Positions 54,900 through 64,000 of a stretch of 64,000 bases of DNA are shown here, one piece after another; the stretch's first letter is position 1, and every line of letters begins with the position of its first letter. The stretch comes from Azadirachta indica (taxonomy: Eukaryota > Streptophyta > Magnoliopsida > Sapindales > Meliaceae). A program made the position numbers and the translations under genes. The notes beneath the pieces were generated by a model. It made no database searches. It was given only the letters and a program-made list of their open reading frames with translations, and was not told where the DNA came from. Where the stretch lies: assembly GCA_022749755.1 (NCBI GenBank), contig CM040444.1:12796274-12860273 (forward strand). The letters are read 5' to 3'.

Positions 54900-56450
54900 A
54901 ATGTATTGTTATTGACTTATAAATTAATTAATAAATTAGATAACAGGAACTGACTATATAACTGTATATTAAAGATTTTGAAAAAATTCACCACATTACC
55001 AAGAACATTTGGAAAGTATGCCAACATATAATTTAATGATAATATTATATTTGTGAGATTTTTATTAAATTTATATTTTTGTTTTCTGTTATAGATAAAA
55101 AATTTAATTATTTATCTTTTTAGTTTTTAATTTATGATAGTAAATTGTTAAATATGTCAATTTTTAAATATTAAAAATTAAATATTAATTAAATTATATT
55201 TAAAAATAAAATTGGTAAGTAATTATAATTTTTATTAAGAATATAAAATTAGTAGGTGATTTTTCAATGAAAGGATATTTTTGTCTAAAAAGGGATTATC
55301 AGTTTCTTTCCTTCTATAATTCCTTATGTCAACCAAAGGAAAAGAATTCCTTTATGCTTTCCTTTTTTTTTAATTTCATCTTTCCCTTCCTTTCTTCAAA
55401 CCAAAACCAAACAATGCATTAATCTCTATTACAATTTTTTTATTTGAACTGAGGACATGTTTGACAGTTGGGTTTCCGCTGTATTCATTATTAAATATTT
55501 CACTTTATACTTAATTATTTTATAATTTAATAAAACTCGGGATAAAGTCGAAAAATTTTCATTATCAGAGGTAATAGGGTGTTTTCTAAATACTTGGAGG
55601 GAACTGAATAATAAGACCAAAAACTAGGGAATAACAGATATTTTTCTTGATTTCAATAATAAAATACTACAAAAATACGGTTAATTTGATCTTTACACAA
55701 ATAATGACAATTAAAGTAAGGGCAAAACTATAATTTTGATAAATTTTGTTAATAGCAATCATCTTGAATTATTTAGGATTGGAGTGATGACTTAGAATAA
55801 AAAGTAGGCAAATCTAATATATATCGATAAATATAAAGTAGAGTCGAAAATGACTCAAATAATAATATATAAAATTTAATTTATATTACTTTTATTTAGT
55901 ATTATTTTTATTAATAATTGTATCGTTTAAAATTCTCATCACTAGTAAACATAAGCACGATTTTCTATCATTAACCATCAATCACAGTTATCCACTTAAG
56001 TTATAGTAAATATTATTAAAATGCTTATTAACTGCTCTACACATTGTTATCATCACCGTTTGAACAATCGTTGATCATAAATCTGAAATTGAATTTTTGG
56101 TCGTAAAAAATTTAATTAAAAATTTATAATGAAGGATTACTTAAATGATTTCATCATGGTACTAATATATAAAGTGTTATTTTAATAATATTTATGGTAA
56201 CCCTCATAGATAACTATAGTTAGCGGTTGGTGATAGAAAGTGGTGCTGTGGTGACTAGTAATGAGAATTTTAAATGATTCAATAATTAATAAAAATAATA
56301 TTAAACACAGAAATTGCCTTGTTATTCTTTTAATTGATTTTTTTTTTTCTTTCGAAAAGGTCATTGTGAGTAATCTTGGTCATATTGTTTTATTTAATCA
56401 GTTATTAATTGAAATTTACGAAAGAAATCTTAGTGGTAACGCATATTGTG
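54900..56450. other. Intergenic, AT-rich, no gene seen
   Basis: Short open frames (for example 55429-55620 and 56182-56461) have no recognisable motif and AT-driven composition. Confidence 0.5.
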
Positions 56451-56504
56451 TTTTTCAATGAATACCAAAGCTTCATATTTCAGTTGAAATCACACTGCAG
56501 AGAC

Positions 56505-56812
56505 CTGAGATGACCAACTTCTTGATACCCAAATTCCTCAATGATCTGATTTGTAAGAAAGTCAAGGTCGGCCTTTCTAACTCCAGCTGGAGGAGGGCCA
56601 CCTGCGGCTAACTGTGGGGCTATACTATCAAGCCATTTACACAGTGCCCCGTTCAAGAAAAATTCTGCTTCTAAGAACTCCAAATTTAAAGCTAATTGAA
56701 TACGATCGTTATCATCAACTCTTATTGGTTCACTGGATGTTAAAGTACCCTCGATTAAACCTAGAATATTCAATGTGAGAAGTGACGCAAAAAGGAAATA
56801 TGGAGTAGCCAT
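56505..56812 (-). pseudogene. PCC13-62-like first exon, duplicated without exons 2-3
   Basis: The minus-strand ATG at 56812 begins MATPYFLFASLLTLNILGLI and the frame stays open through the ferritin-like first helix (DRIQLALNLEFLEAEFFLNG) to EFGYQEVGHLR. The 308-nt length and the donor CAG|GTCTCT match exon 1 of the intact gene. Homology ends at 56454, inside what was intron 1, so exons 2 and 3 were not copied and none are seen nearby. If transcribed, it would read 5 residues into the intron (SLQCDFN) and stop. It keeps the family's metal-type residues but cannot make the full fold. Confidence 0.85.
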
Positions 56813-57215
56813 TTTTTCTTTGAAATACACAAACCAATTAAAAAAACTAGCTAACTTATTGAGATGCATGCATGCATAAGGGAGTCGCAATAAGCTTTTA
56901 AAGACATGAAATGTTATGAGTAAATAAAAATTGGTGCCGAAGAAATTAACAACACACGTTAAAGCTCGATGGATCACAAGTTTACTTAGCCAAGCACATA
57001 TATTTTTTTAAAAATTTAGTAATTGTTTGTTTACAAATATATATATATATATATATATAGCTCTTGCATAATTTCGTATTTCTATATATAAAAAGAATAA
57101 TCAAAATATTTTTCTCATCTCAAGAGTAGGGTTTTTTACAATTGGGATTATGGTTGTCTTTCTATAGTTCAATGTTAACAACGATGGAAACCTCACATGG
57201 GATATTATGGTTTGA
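56813..57215. repeat. Duplicated upstream region of the truncated PCC13-62 copy
   Basis: Parallel to 45953-46510 with deletions and a (TA)n tract near 57040-57058. Confidence 0.6.
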
Positions 57216-57599
57216 TTGTTTTAAAACCTAAATTTCTCTAATTGGGCAGATGGACTCGGATTGATTATGTATTAACTTGTTCATTCTAAGCACTTAATTA
57301 AAACTATCTTAATTAATCTGTAGGAATTTTTTGAGTTAAAGTTTAATTTAAATTAATGATACAAATTTTAAATCAATAATTTTGTTCAGTATAATAATAG
57401 AAATAAATGATAAATTCATTATATTAAATATTATTTTTTAGTTTAAATTTTAACAAGTGAACTATACATAATCAATACATGAACAAAATTGTGTTATAAT
57501 ATTTTTTTATATTACATATTACACTGCAGTCTACTAATAATATAATTAAAAATTTATTGTATTTACTTAAGTGAGAAGCAGGAAATTTTAACGCACATG

Positions 57600-59960
57600 A
57601 AGTGAGAGACTTTCATATATTAATTAAGATAGTTCTAATTGTGTTATAATTTAAGTACAAAGGTTCAAGCTAACAGACCCGGCCCACTTATAGAGAAAAA
57701 AAAAAAGAGACTAATGTTATCTAGGTCCTTAAAGTTTGGTTAATTAGCCTAATCAGTCCCACTAATTTTTAAAATATTCATAAAAATCCTAATTTACTAT
57801 AAATAACAACTATACCCTTTGTTTAATAGCAATTGGTTAAAAAAATCATTTTAACTCTTAACAAAAATAAATATTAAAATATTAATAAGTACTATTTTAA
57901 AATACATCAATAATTAAAAAATGTTTTTTTAGTCAATTACTATTAGACAGCATTAACCCTTAAAAAAGCTTAAATCACATCAGAGAAATCCTTTTTAATA
58001 ATCAACTAAACATGTATGCACTTTAGGGTGAGTTTGGCAGTGTTTATTACCACTCTATAAATGCTAATTAACACTTGTAAAGTACTGAACTATGTATTCG
58101 GCAAATTTTGATAAAAGTGCTTATTGAAAAAATTTTAACACTTAAAATGATTATTTGGTTAGTACAAACTTGTTATTTTCCTAATTACCGCTTCAAGTGC
58201 TTAAGGGGGTGGCACTTATACAATTGATAAAAAATTTTAGTTTTTTCCAAAATATCCCTAAATAAATTTGAAAATTTCTCAAATATTTGATTTTCTTTTT
58301 GTTAAATAAATTTTAATTTAGATGATTATATATAAGAATATATGGTAGATTATATTAAATATTTGGAGACAAATAAATTATTGAAATTGATACAGTTTAG
58401 TAGATAATTAAAATTATTAAAATTGTAGTTATTTTTATTAAAAAATTATTTTTATTTTTTTAGATTATTAAAGTTGTAATTATTTTCATAACAAATTTTT
58501 AATTCAATTTTTAAAAATGTTTATAAAACAAAAATGTTATATATATATATAATATTTGTTTTCATAAAAAAGAATTACTATATGGATATATTACTTATTT
58601 TAATATATGTCTATTTTAGTAATTTGCCAATGCAAAAGTATATTTTTAATTACACTTTGAAACATCTAATTTAACACCAATAAATACTTTTAAAAATTAT
58701 TAATCAAGCAATTAAGTGCTTTTTAGAAAACGGTTAAAAGAAAAGGTATTAAAGAATATAAATACTAATTATATTAGCATTTATTCTTAGTACTACCAAA
58801 CTGATCCTTAATCACATAATTAATTTAACTCGTTGGATTTTTTTAAATATTATGTTACAATGCTATTGATATTAACTCGTTGGTTTGAAAATGGAGCAAG
58901 TGCTTAATAATTTCAACTATTAAATTTGAAAATTACATGGAGTGAATTAATTTTAAAGGACTATCAAATTAATTTGTAACCTTATCTTATATAAAACTAC
59001 TAACTTTTGAGAATGTGATTCCTAGCAATAAAGTATAGGATTATTGAAGTTTAAGATCCAAAGTATAGCCTCTAATGACCTCTTAGAATGGTAATTAATA
59101 AGCCCTCAATCAAGGGTTAATCAAAGTTTAATAAATTCAAAAACTAGGGTTAGGTTGAGTCTTAATCGTGTACGATCTCTACTAGAAGGATTAAAGGAAA
59201 AGAGGATTTCTAATTAATCCTTTAATAATTTCATTTTTCTGTGTTGAGTAATAATTTTTATAGGGACTATTTTATTTTTTATTACGAAAAGGAATTAGAC
59301 ATTACATTAGTTCATGAATACAAACGCCTAATTTGATTTCTACCAGTATATGAAAGAAAGAATAAAAGGATCACTTTTTTTTTTATTAGAATTGTATTTT
59401 ATTATTTCTTTTTTCTTTTTCCTCTTCTTCTTTTTGAGAAAAAGGGGTTTACAAAAGCTAAAAGATTATTTTGTTTCTTATAGTTATTTCTTAATTTAAT
59501 TGATAAATTATTAAATAAATAACCAAATTTGTTATCTTTAAAGTCAATATATTTTCAATATTCAAATTATACTATTTCGATGAAAATTTATTATTATAAT
59601 TATTTTATTATTAAATTAGGTATTTGAATTGACTTCATATTTGTAAGAATGGCATTAATAATTCATTAATTATTCATAACTTCGGATGTTAAGTTTTGGG
59701 CTCAGGAATATTGTAACATGGACTTTAATTTGTTGGAAAATCAATTTTCTCATAACGCAATAAGTGCTGTTGCCCACCCCTTTAAGAGTAATATATTTAT
59801 GTTACCTATTTTATTAATTACTTATTCAAACTATATAAACTCACTGATATAATTATTAATAAGATTATGTTATTATCATATATCTTACATTTTTACGAGA
59901 ATAAACAAAAATGTATAATAATAAGAAAATTATTAGTAACATATGAAAATAATATAATTT
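57600..59960. repeat. Segmental duplication, copy B
   Basis: Partner of 52540-54880. Compared with copy A it has extra DNA at about 57700-57965 (unclassified) and the MITE at 58026-58807, and it lacks the SINE-like element. Confidence 0.8.
58026..58807. mobile_element. Tourist-like (PIF/Harbinger) MITE
   Basis: 782 bp with inverted ends GGGTGAGTTTGGCAGTGTT and AGTACTACCAAACTGATCC (reverse complement GGATCAGTTTGGTAGTACT) and the target duplication TTA (58023-58025 and 58808-58810). The paralogous empty site in copy A reads ATGCACTTAATCAC at 52701-52714. No transposase. A TTA target and a GGG..GTTTGG terminus are PIF/Harbinger traits. Confidence 0.85.
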
Positions 59961-61166
59961 TATGACATCAATTTGTTTAAAAATAATTATAAAAATTTGT
60001 ATCTCTCCATCTATCACCAACGGCAGAGGCAGAATTAGATAATTATGGGGGCTAAAAGAGTGTGAAGACGTTGAAATAGTTAAAAAAATAAAGTTAATAG
60101 AATAATATTTTAAAAATAATTAATAAATTAAGAGGTAAAAAGACAAGGTCTCAAAATATAAGAGTCAATATATATATAAATTAAAGATTGGATCAAAAAT
60201 ATAAATATTTATAAAAAAATAAACAAAATTTTGTGAAGGGGGCAAGCGCGCAGGGTGGTTTGGGAGCCAGGGCCCTCTCAGGCCCTATAGGCATCATGCC
60301 ACTGTCTATCGCACATAATAACATAATTAATATAAATATAGAATTATTAATTACTTAAAAAAAAATTCTCTCATAAATCTAAATTTCATTCCATCTTGTC
60401 ACAAAAATAAAAAGTAAACTTTTAATTAATTTTTTTCCAATACCAACATATTGATCATGATTTTAATTTGTATTGAGAATTTATATTAACTCTGATCATG
60501 ATGTCTAAATTCAGCTTAAATATGAATTGAGTGGATAATAAATCTCATTAGAAAGCAAAATTGTATCCTAATAAATCACTTGAGATTAAATTATGAATCA
60601 ATAGATGTAAGAAGATATATATAATTTTTAAAATAAAAAATTTAATTTTCTAGTTAAAATTTTTAGCTTAAAAATTTCTGTTGAAGGATCAGTAGTCCAA
60701 TATTTTTCACACATATATTTATATGTATTTATAAATAATTAGATATATATATTTTTAACGGTTGAAATTAAATTTGATATATATATTAATTATGATGCAT
60801 TAACTATATGTTAATTAAAAATGATGTAAATATTCTAAAATTTATAGATATAGAACAAATTTTAGCAGCAATTTCTATGTTGAGTAATAATTTTAGAATA
60901 TTTAGATAAGGCAATTTACAGCCTTGTTTATACAGTTTAGAATAATTGTTCATATGATAAATATCAATATTTTCAGGAAACCTATATGTTAACAGGATTC
61001 TATTTTTCAAAAAATAACAATTCATAAAATAAATTAATTAACAATAAAAAAATAACAATCTTTCATTTAGTATTTTGTCATACGCACATGACAAATATGT
61101 GTTATACGTATGTGGCCCACTGTGAGGGCACTTGTTTTATTCATTTATCGGAATACAACATATTAC
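59961..61166. other. Intergenic region
   Basis: No gene. 60005-60312 has a G+C-richer patch (GGCAGAGGCAGAATTAG on the left, GGCCCTATAGGCATCATGCC on the right) that may be a small transposon fragment. The rest is AT-rich. Confidence 0.4.
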
Positions 61167-62344
61167 TTATGCATCGTAAATTAAGCAAGTAATTCGTGGG
61201 CAGAAAGTAACAACGTAATAAGCACCACCAGTGCAAGAAAATGTACTAGTTTGATGATCATAGGCATAACTATAAGATTCAGGGCACTGGTTTTTGAAGA
61301 TCATAGAGTATCTGGTTGGTGGGCATGTTTCAGAAGTGTTAAAGGCCCCGGTACAGCAATACTGAGGCTGATTCAATGCAGCACATGCACTCTTGCAAGC
61401 AATCACACTCCCATCAGACCTTTTTACTGCTATCTCCGATGGACAAACAGAATTCACGTTGGCTTTACAGGTACCTGTCGTGAAATTTGAACCAGTACCG
61501 CCTTGTGGGGCTACCGAAAGAGGCAAGTTGAAGCTATCAACAAGGCTGAGATCGAAGAAATCTTGGCCGTTATTTGCTGCTATGGTGAATTCTGCAATAG
61601 ATGCAGGTGAAGCTGCACCTTTGCCGTTGCAAGAGACTTGACCTGTTCCACAGTCTGCAGTGGTACAAGTAAACTTGCCGGAGTCTGAGGAGCATTGTGT
61701 CCGAGCCCAAATACGGCCTGACCATGGAGAAGGAAGGTTCAGAGTATTTGTTGCTCCAGAGCTTAACTCGAAGCCGGTGCTTGATAGTTGAGGCTTATTA
61801 TCGCCGGTCAGGGTTCCCGGCTAAATAGTGTACGAACAGTTGTTTTTGATTTCTAATGTCGCCAAGTGAGCCCCTGTTTGCATGAAAAAACTTCTTATAA
61901 ACACAACATGATTATGCACGTGTCGATTTATTTTTTAAGTTATATAAAATTAAAATAATTTAATTTAGCAATATCTGATAAAAATTAGTGATTTGACATA
62001 TATATATTCTAAAAAAATAATTACAAAATTGTTAGAGTTAAATTGAAAAATATCTTTAAAAATATTTGATAAATATTACAAGAAAATAATTCAAATTCCC
62101 ACTAATCCAACCTAAATTCTTTTGACTATAGAACAGATTTTACAAATTGAATCAAAGACTTCCAACACTCTTGAAATAACTAAAACCAATTATATGCAAA
62201 TTTTAAAAAAAAAAATTTTATTCCTATCATTTTATATATAGTAACATATTAATAATAGTAAATAATAAACAAAATAAAGAAAACTATTGGTTTAACACAG
62301 ACGAGGAAAGCCAAGGTAAGGGAAAATATGACTTGAGTATTCAT
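61167..62344 (-). pseudogene. Thaumatin-like protein (PR-5 family) gene with one nonsense codon, two exons
   Basis: Exon 1 62344-62299 (46 nt; start of the signal peptide, MNTQVIFSLTLAFLV), a GT-AG intron, and exon 2 61873-61167, joined length 753 nt (250 codons plus stop), the usual size. Exon 2 reads ATLEIKNNCSYTI, then TAG at 61823-61821 where the family has Trp (TGG), then PGTLTG and the whole remainder without a break: the thaumatin signature GKFTCTTADCGTGQVSC, DFFDLSLVDSFNLPLSVAPQ, CKSACAALNQPQYCCTG, PTRYSMIFKNQCPESYSYAY and VTFCP near the end. Most family cysteines are present. Family members are secreted pathogenesis-related proteins with antifungal or glucan-binding activity in some cases. 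The single G-to-A change suggests a recent loss or a read error. Confidence 0.88.
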
Positions 62345-62429
62345 CTTTGATGCTTTAAATTGCTTTGCTGGGTGTAATTTAATGTAATGAAGGTAAATAA
62401 GTAGCTTCAAATTTGTAAGAATGGGAGAG

Positions 62430-62460
<31 letters not shown>

Positions 62461-62820
62461 AGTTGATATCAAAAATTATAATTTCTGATATCACATAATA
62501 AAAATTATATATTTCTTACTTTTTTGTGTGGAAGGAGAATTTTTATTACTGAATTGGTAAAGTAGCGTTTCTCTACATAGGTAAACCATAATATATATAC
62601 TACCAGTTTCTTTATTCTAACATTATTATGAATTAAAATTTTCATAAAATTAAAAGTATATCTTATACAATCCTATCTTATCTTAAATTATGATTTCCAA
62701 TTCTATCTTTACTTTCTTCGCAAGAATTCTCTTTTGGTAGGACTCACTTGTGGCCTAAGCTTGCTTTCAAGTCTTCTTTTATATTTCTTGATTAAAATAA
62801 ACTTTAATAATATCAAACAG
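62430..62820. other. Upstream of the thaumatin-like gene; (TA)n and old repeat
   Basis: (TA)n at 62438-62460 lies about 95 bases upstream of the ATG. 62650-62770 is the partner of 46640-46790. Confidence 0.5.
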
Positions 62821-62904
62821 AGATTAACGTAAAGTCTGAGTTTTGACTAGATTTTCTCTTCAACAATTCACGTATGAAACAAATTTTATGATTCTCTTAA
62901 TTAT

Positions 62905-63437
62905 TGTGTGGTCTGAACTGAGATTAGATATTCTTTCAATAATATTTTTAGAACTTATTTCATTATCTGATCTAAACTGAGGTCAGATCTTTTTGCAATA
63001 ATTTGCTGAATAGGTAAAGCTTACTAATTTTCTGATCTGAACTATGGTCAGATCTTTTTGTAAAAAAAATTTTATCTCCTAATCTAAACTATAGTCAAAC
63101 TTTTCTACAAAAATTTTTTGAACTTTTAATATAAACTGTGGTCAGATCTTTTTGCGACAATATTTTAATCTTCTGATTTGAACTGTAGTCAGATTTTTTT
63201 ACAAGAACTTCTTAATCTTCTAATCTGAACTGTAGTTAAATTTTTTTGTGACAATATTTTAATCTTTTAATCTGAACTGTGGTAAAATCTTTTTGTAAGA
63301 ACTTCTTAATCTTTTGTTCTAAACTGTAGTCAAATATTTTTACAAGAACTTTTTAATCTTCTGATATGAACTGTGGTAAAATTTTTTTGTGAAAATTTAT
63401 TGATCTTTCGATATAAACTGTGGTCAGATCTTTTTCT
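62905..63437. repeat. 47-bp minisatellite, about eleven units
   Basis: AACTGTRGTCAGATCTTTTT-type units. The AACT core recurs at exactly 47-base steps from 63087 to 63416 (63087, 63134, 63181, 63228, 63275, 63322, 63369, 63416). Two or three longer, less regular units precede these. Neighbouring units alternate GTGACAATATTTTAATC and ACAAGAACTTCTTAATC spacers, hinting at a 94-bp higher-order unit. Confidence 0.9.
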
Positions 63438-63832
63438 TGAATAGTAGAATATCAATTTATGTAGCCCCTTTTTTTTCTTTTTTCTCAAGAGAAGTTGGCA
63501 CCGCAAAGGTGCATGGTGTTGGTTTTTTACTCTTCTTTTCTGAGTTACGTGCTCTTCCTCGTATAGAAAAATCGCAATTCCTATGTTGCGTACTCCTTTT
63601 TGTGGAACAGAAGAATCTCAGCATTTTACAAAAGTGAAGGATGTCTTGATGAATAATGTCTTTAACAAACTCACAGCAATACTAAAAGATGTTATGGATC
63701 AGTATTAACATGCCGGTACAAGGTTCCTTCATGCCAAGCAAGTTCATGTTTCTAGTTTTATTAGTTTTATTTCATGAATTTCCTTAGTGGTTCACGAATA
63801 ACAGCATGTTGACAATCTCAACATGAACTACT
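63438..63832. other. No gene seen
   Basis: The short open frame at 63437-63637 (Phe/Leu-rich) has no recognisable domain. Confidence 0.4.
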
Positions 63833-63996
63833 AAGCACAGATATGAGAGATTCCCATCCTTCCAATTTAATTAGTTCTATATAGCATCCTTTAAATAGCA
63901 AGTTATGCTAAACTATAAGCACAGATCTGAGAGATTCCCATCCTTCCAATTTAATTAGTTCAATATAGTAGCCTTTAAATAGCAAGTTATGCTATG
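63833..63996. repeat. 84-bp direct tandem duplication
   Basis: AAGCACAGATMTGAGAGATT through TTTAAATAGCAAGTTATGCTA occurs at 63833-63916 and again at 63917-63996, nearly identical; it may continue past the window end. Confidence 0.9.
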
Positions 63997-64000
63997 TAAT

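Noticed and set aside
63437..63637. 66-residue Phe-rich frame near the end
   Set aside because: No recognisable motif; begins at the end of the minisatellite.

Overview
AT-rich nuclear DNA from a flowering plant, probably a woody dicot. Citrus is my guess from the overall look and is not proven. The evidence for a plant is spliced plant-type genes, a clustered family of secreted PELPK-type proline-rich proteins, and plant retrotransposon lineages (chromovirus and Tat Gypsy, L1-type LINE, MITEs, a retrozyme). No rRNA, tRNA, CRISPR or bacterial feature was seen.

Layout. 1-9.2 kb: a foldback Mutator-like element and a complete but decayed chromovirus with both LTRs and a 5-bp target duplication. 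11.5-40.9 kb: a gene cluster of eight PELPK-type loci (two + , five - , one + ; the first carries a nonsense mutation) plus a ninth promoter with no gene behind it. A second, shorter secreted proline-rich family is interleaved with it (one intact gene, one frameshifted copy, two scraps). Within the cluster lie a 4.6-kb LINE with a 17-bp target duplication, two short LINE-derived elements, and, at 30136-31173, a 1.04-kb retrozyme: a non-autonomous LTR element whose two LTRs each carry a type III hammerhead ribozyme. It sits in the 5' leader of one PELPK gene, between its TATA box and its ATG.

39-44 kb: two further foldback elements and a frameshifted, tail-anchored J-domain protein gene. 44.8-46 kb: an apparently intact three-exon PCC13-62-like desiccation-related (ferritin-like) gene; its first exon and upstream region are duplicated at 56.5-57.2 kb without exons 2-3. 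46.8-51.8 kb: a degraded Tat-lineage Gypsy element on the minus strand with an opposite-strand extra ORF beyond its pol. 52.5-60 kb: two copies of a segmental duplication, one of which gained a Tourist-like MITE whose empty site survives in the other. 61.2-62.3 kb: a two-exon thaumatin-like gene with one nonsense codon. The end holds a 47-bp minisatellite and an 84-bp direct duplication.

The genes do not form a pathway. The window shows local gene-family expansion by segmental duplication, with copies decaying and transposons inserting among them. The products that can be inferred (PELPK proteins, short proline-rich protein, PCC13-62-like, thaumatin-like) are all predicted to be secreted.
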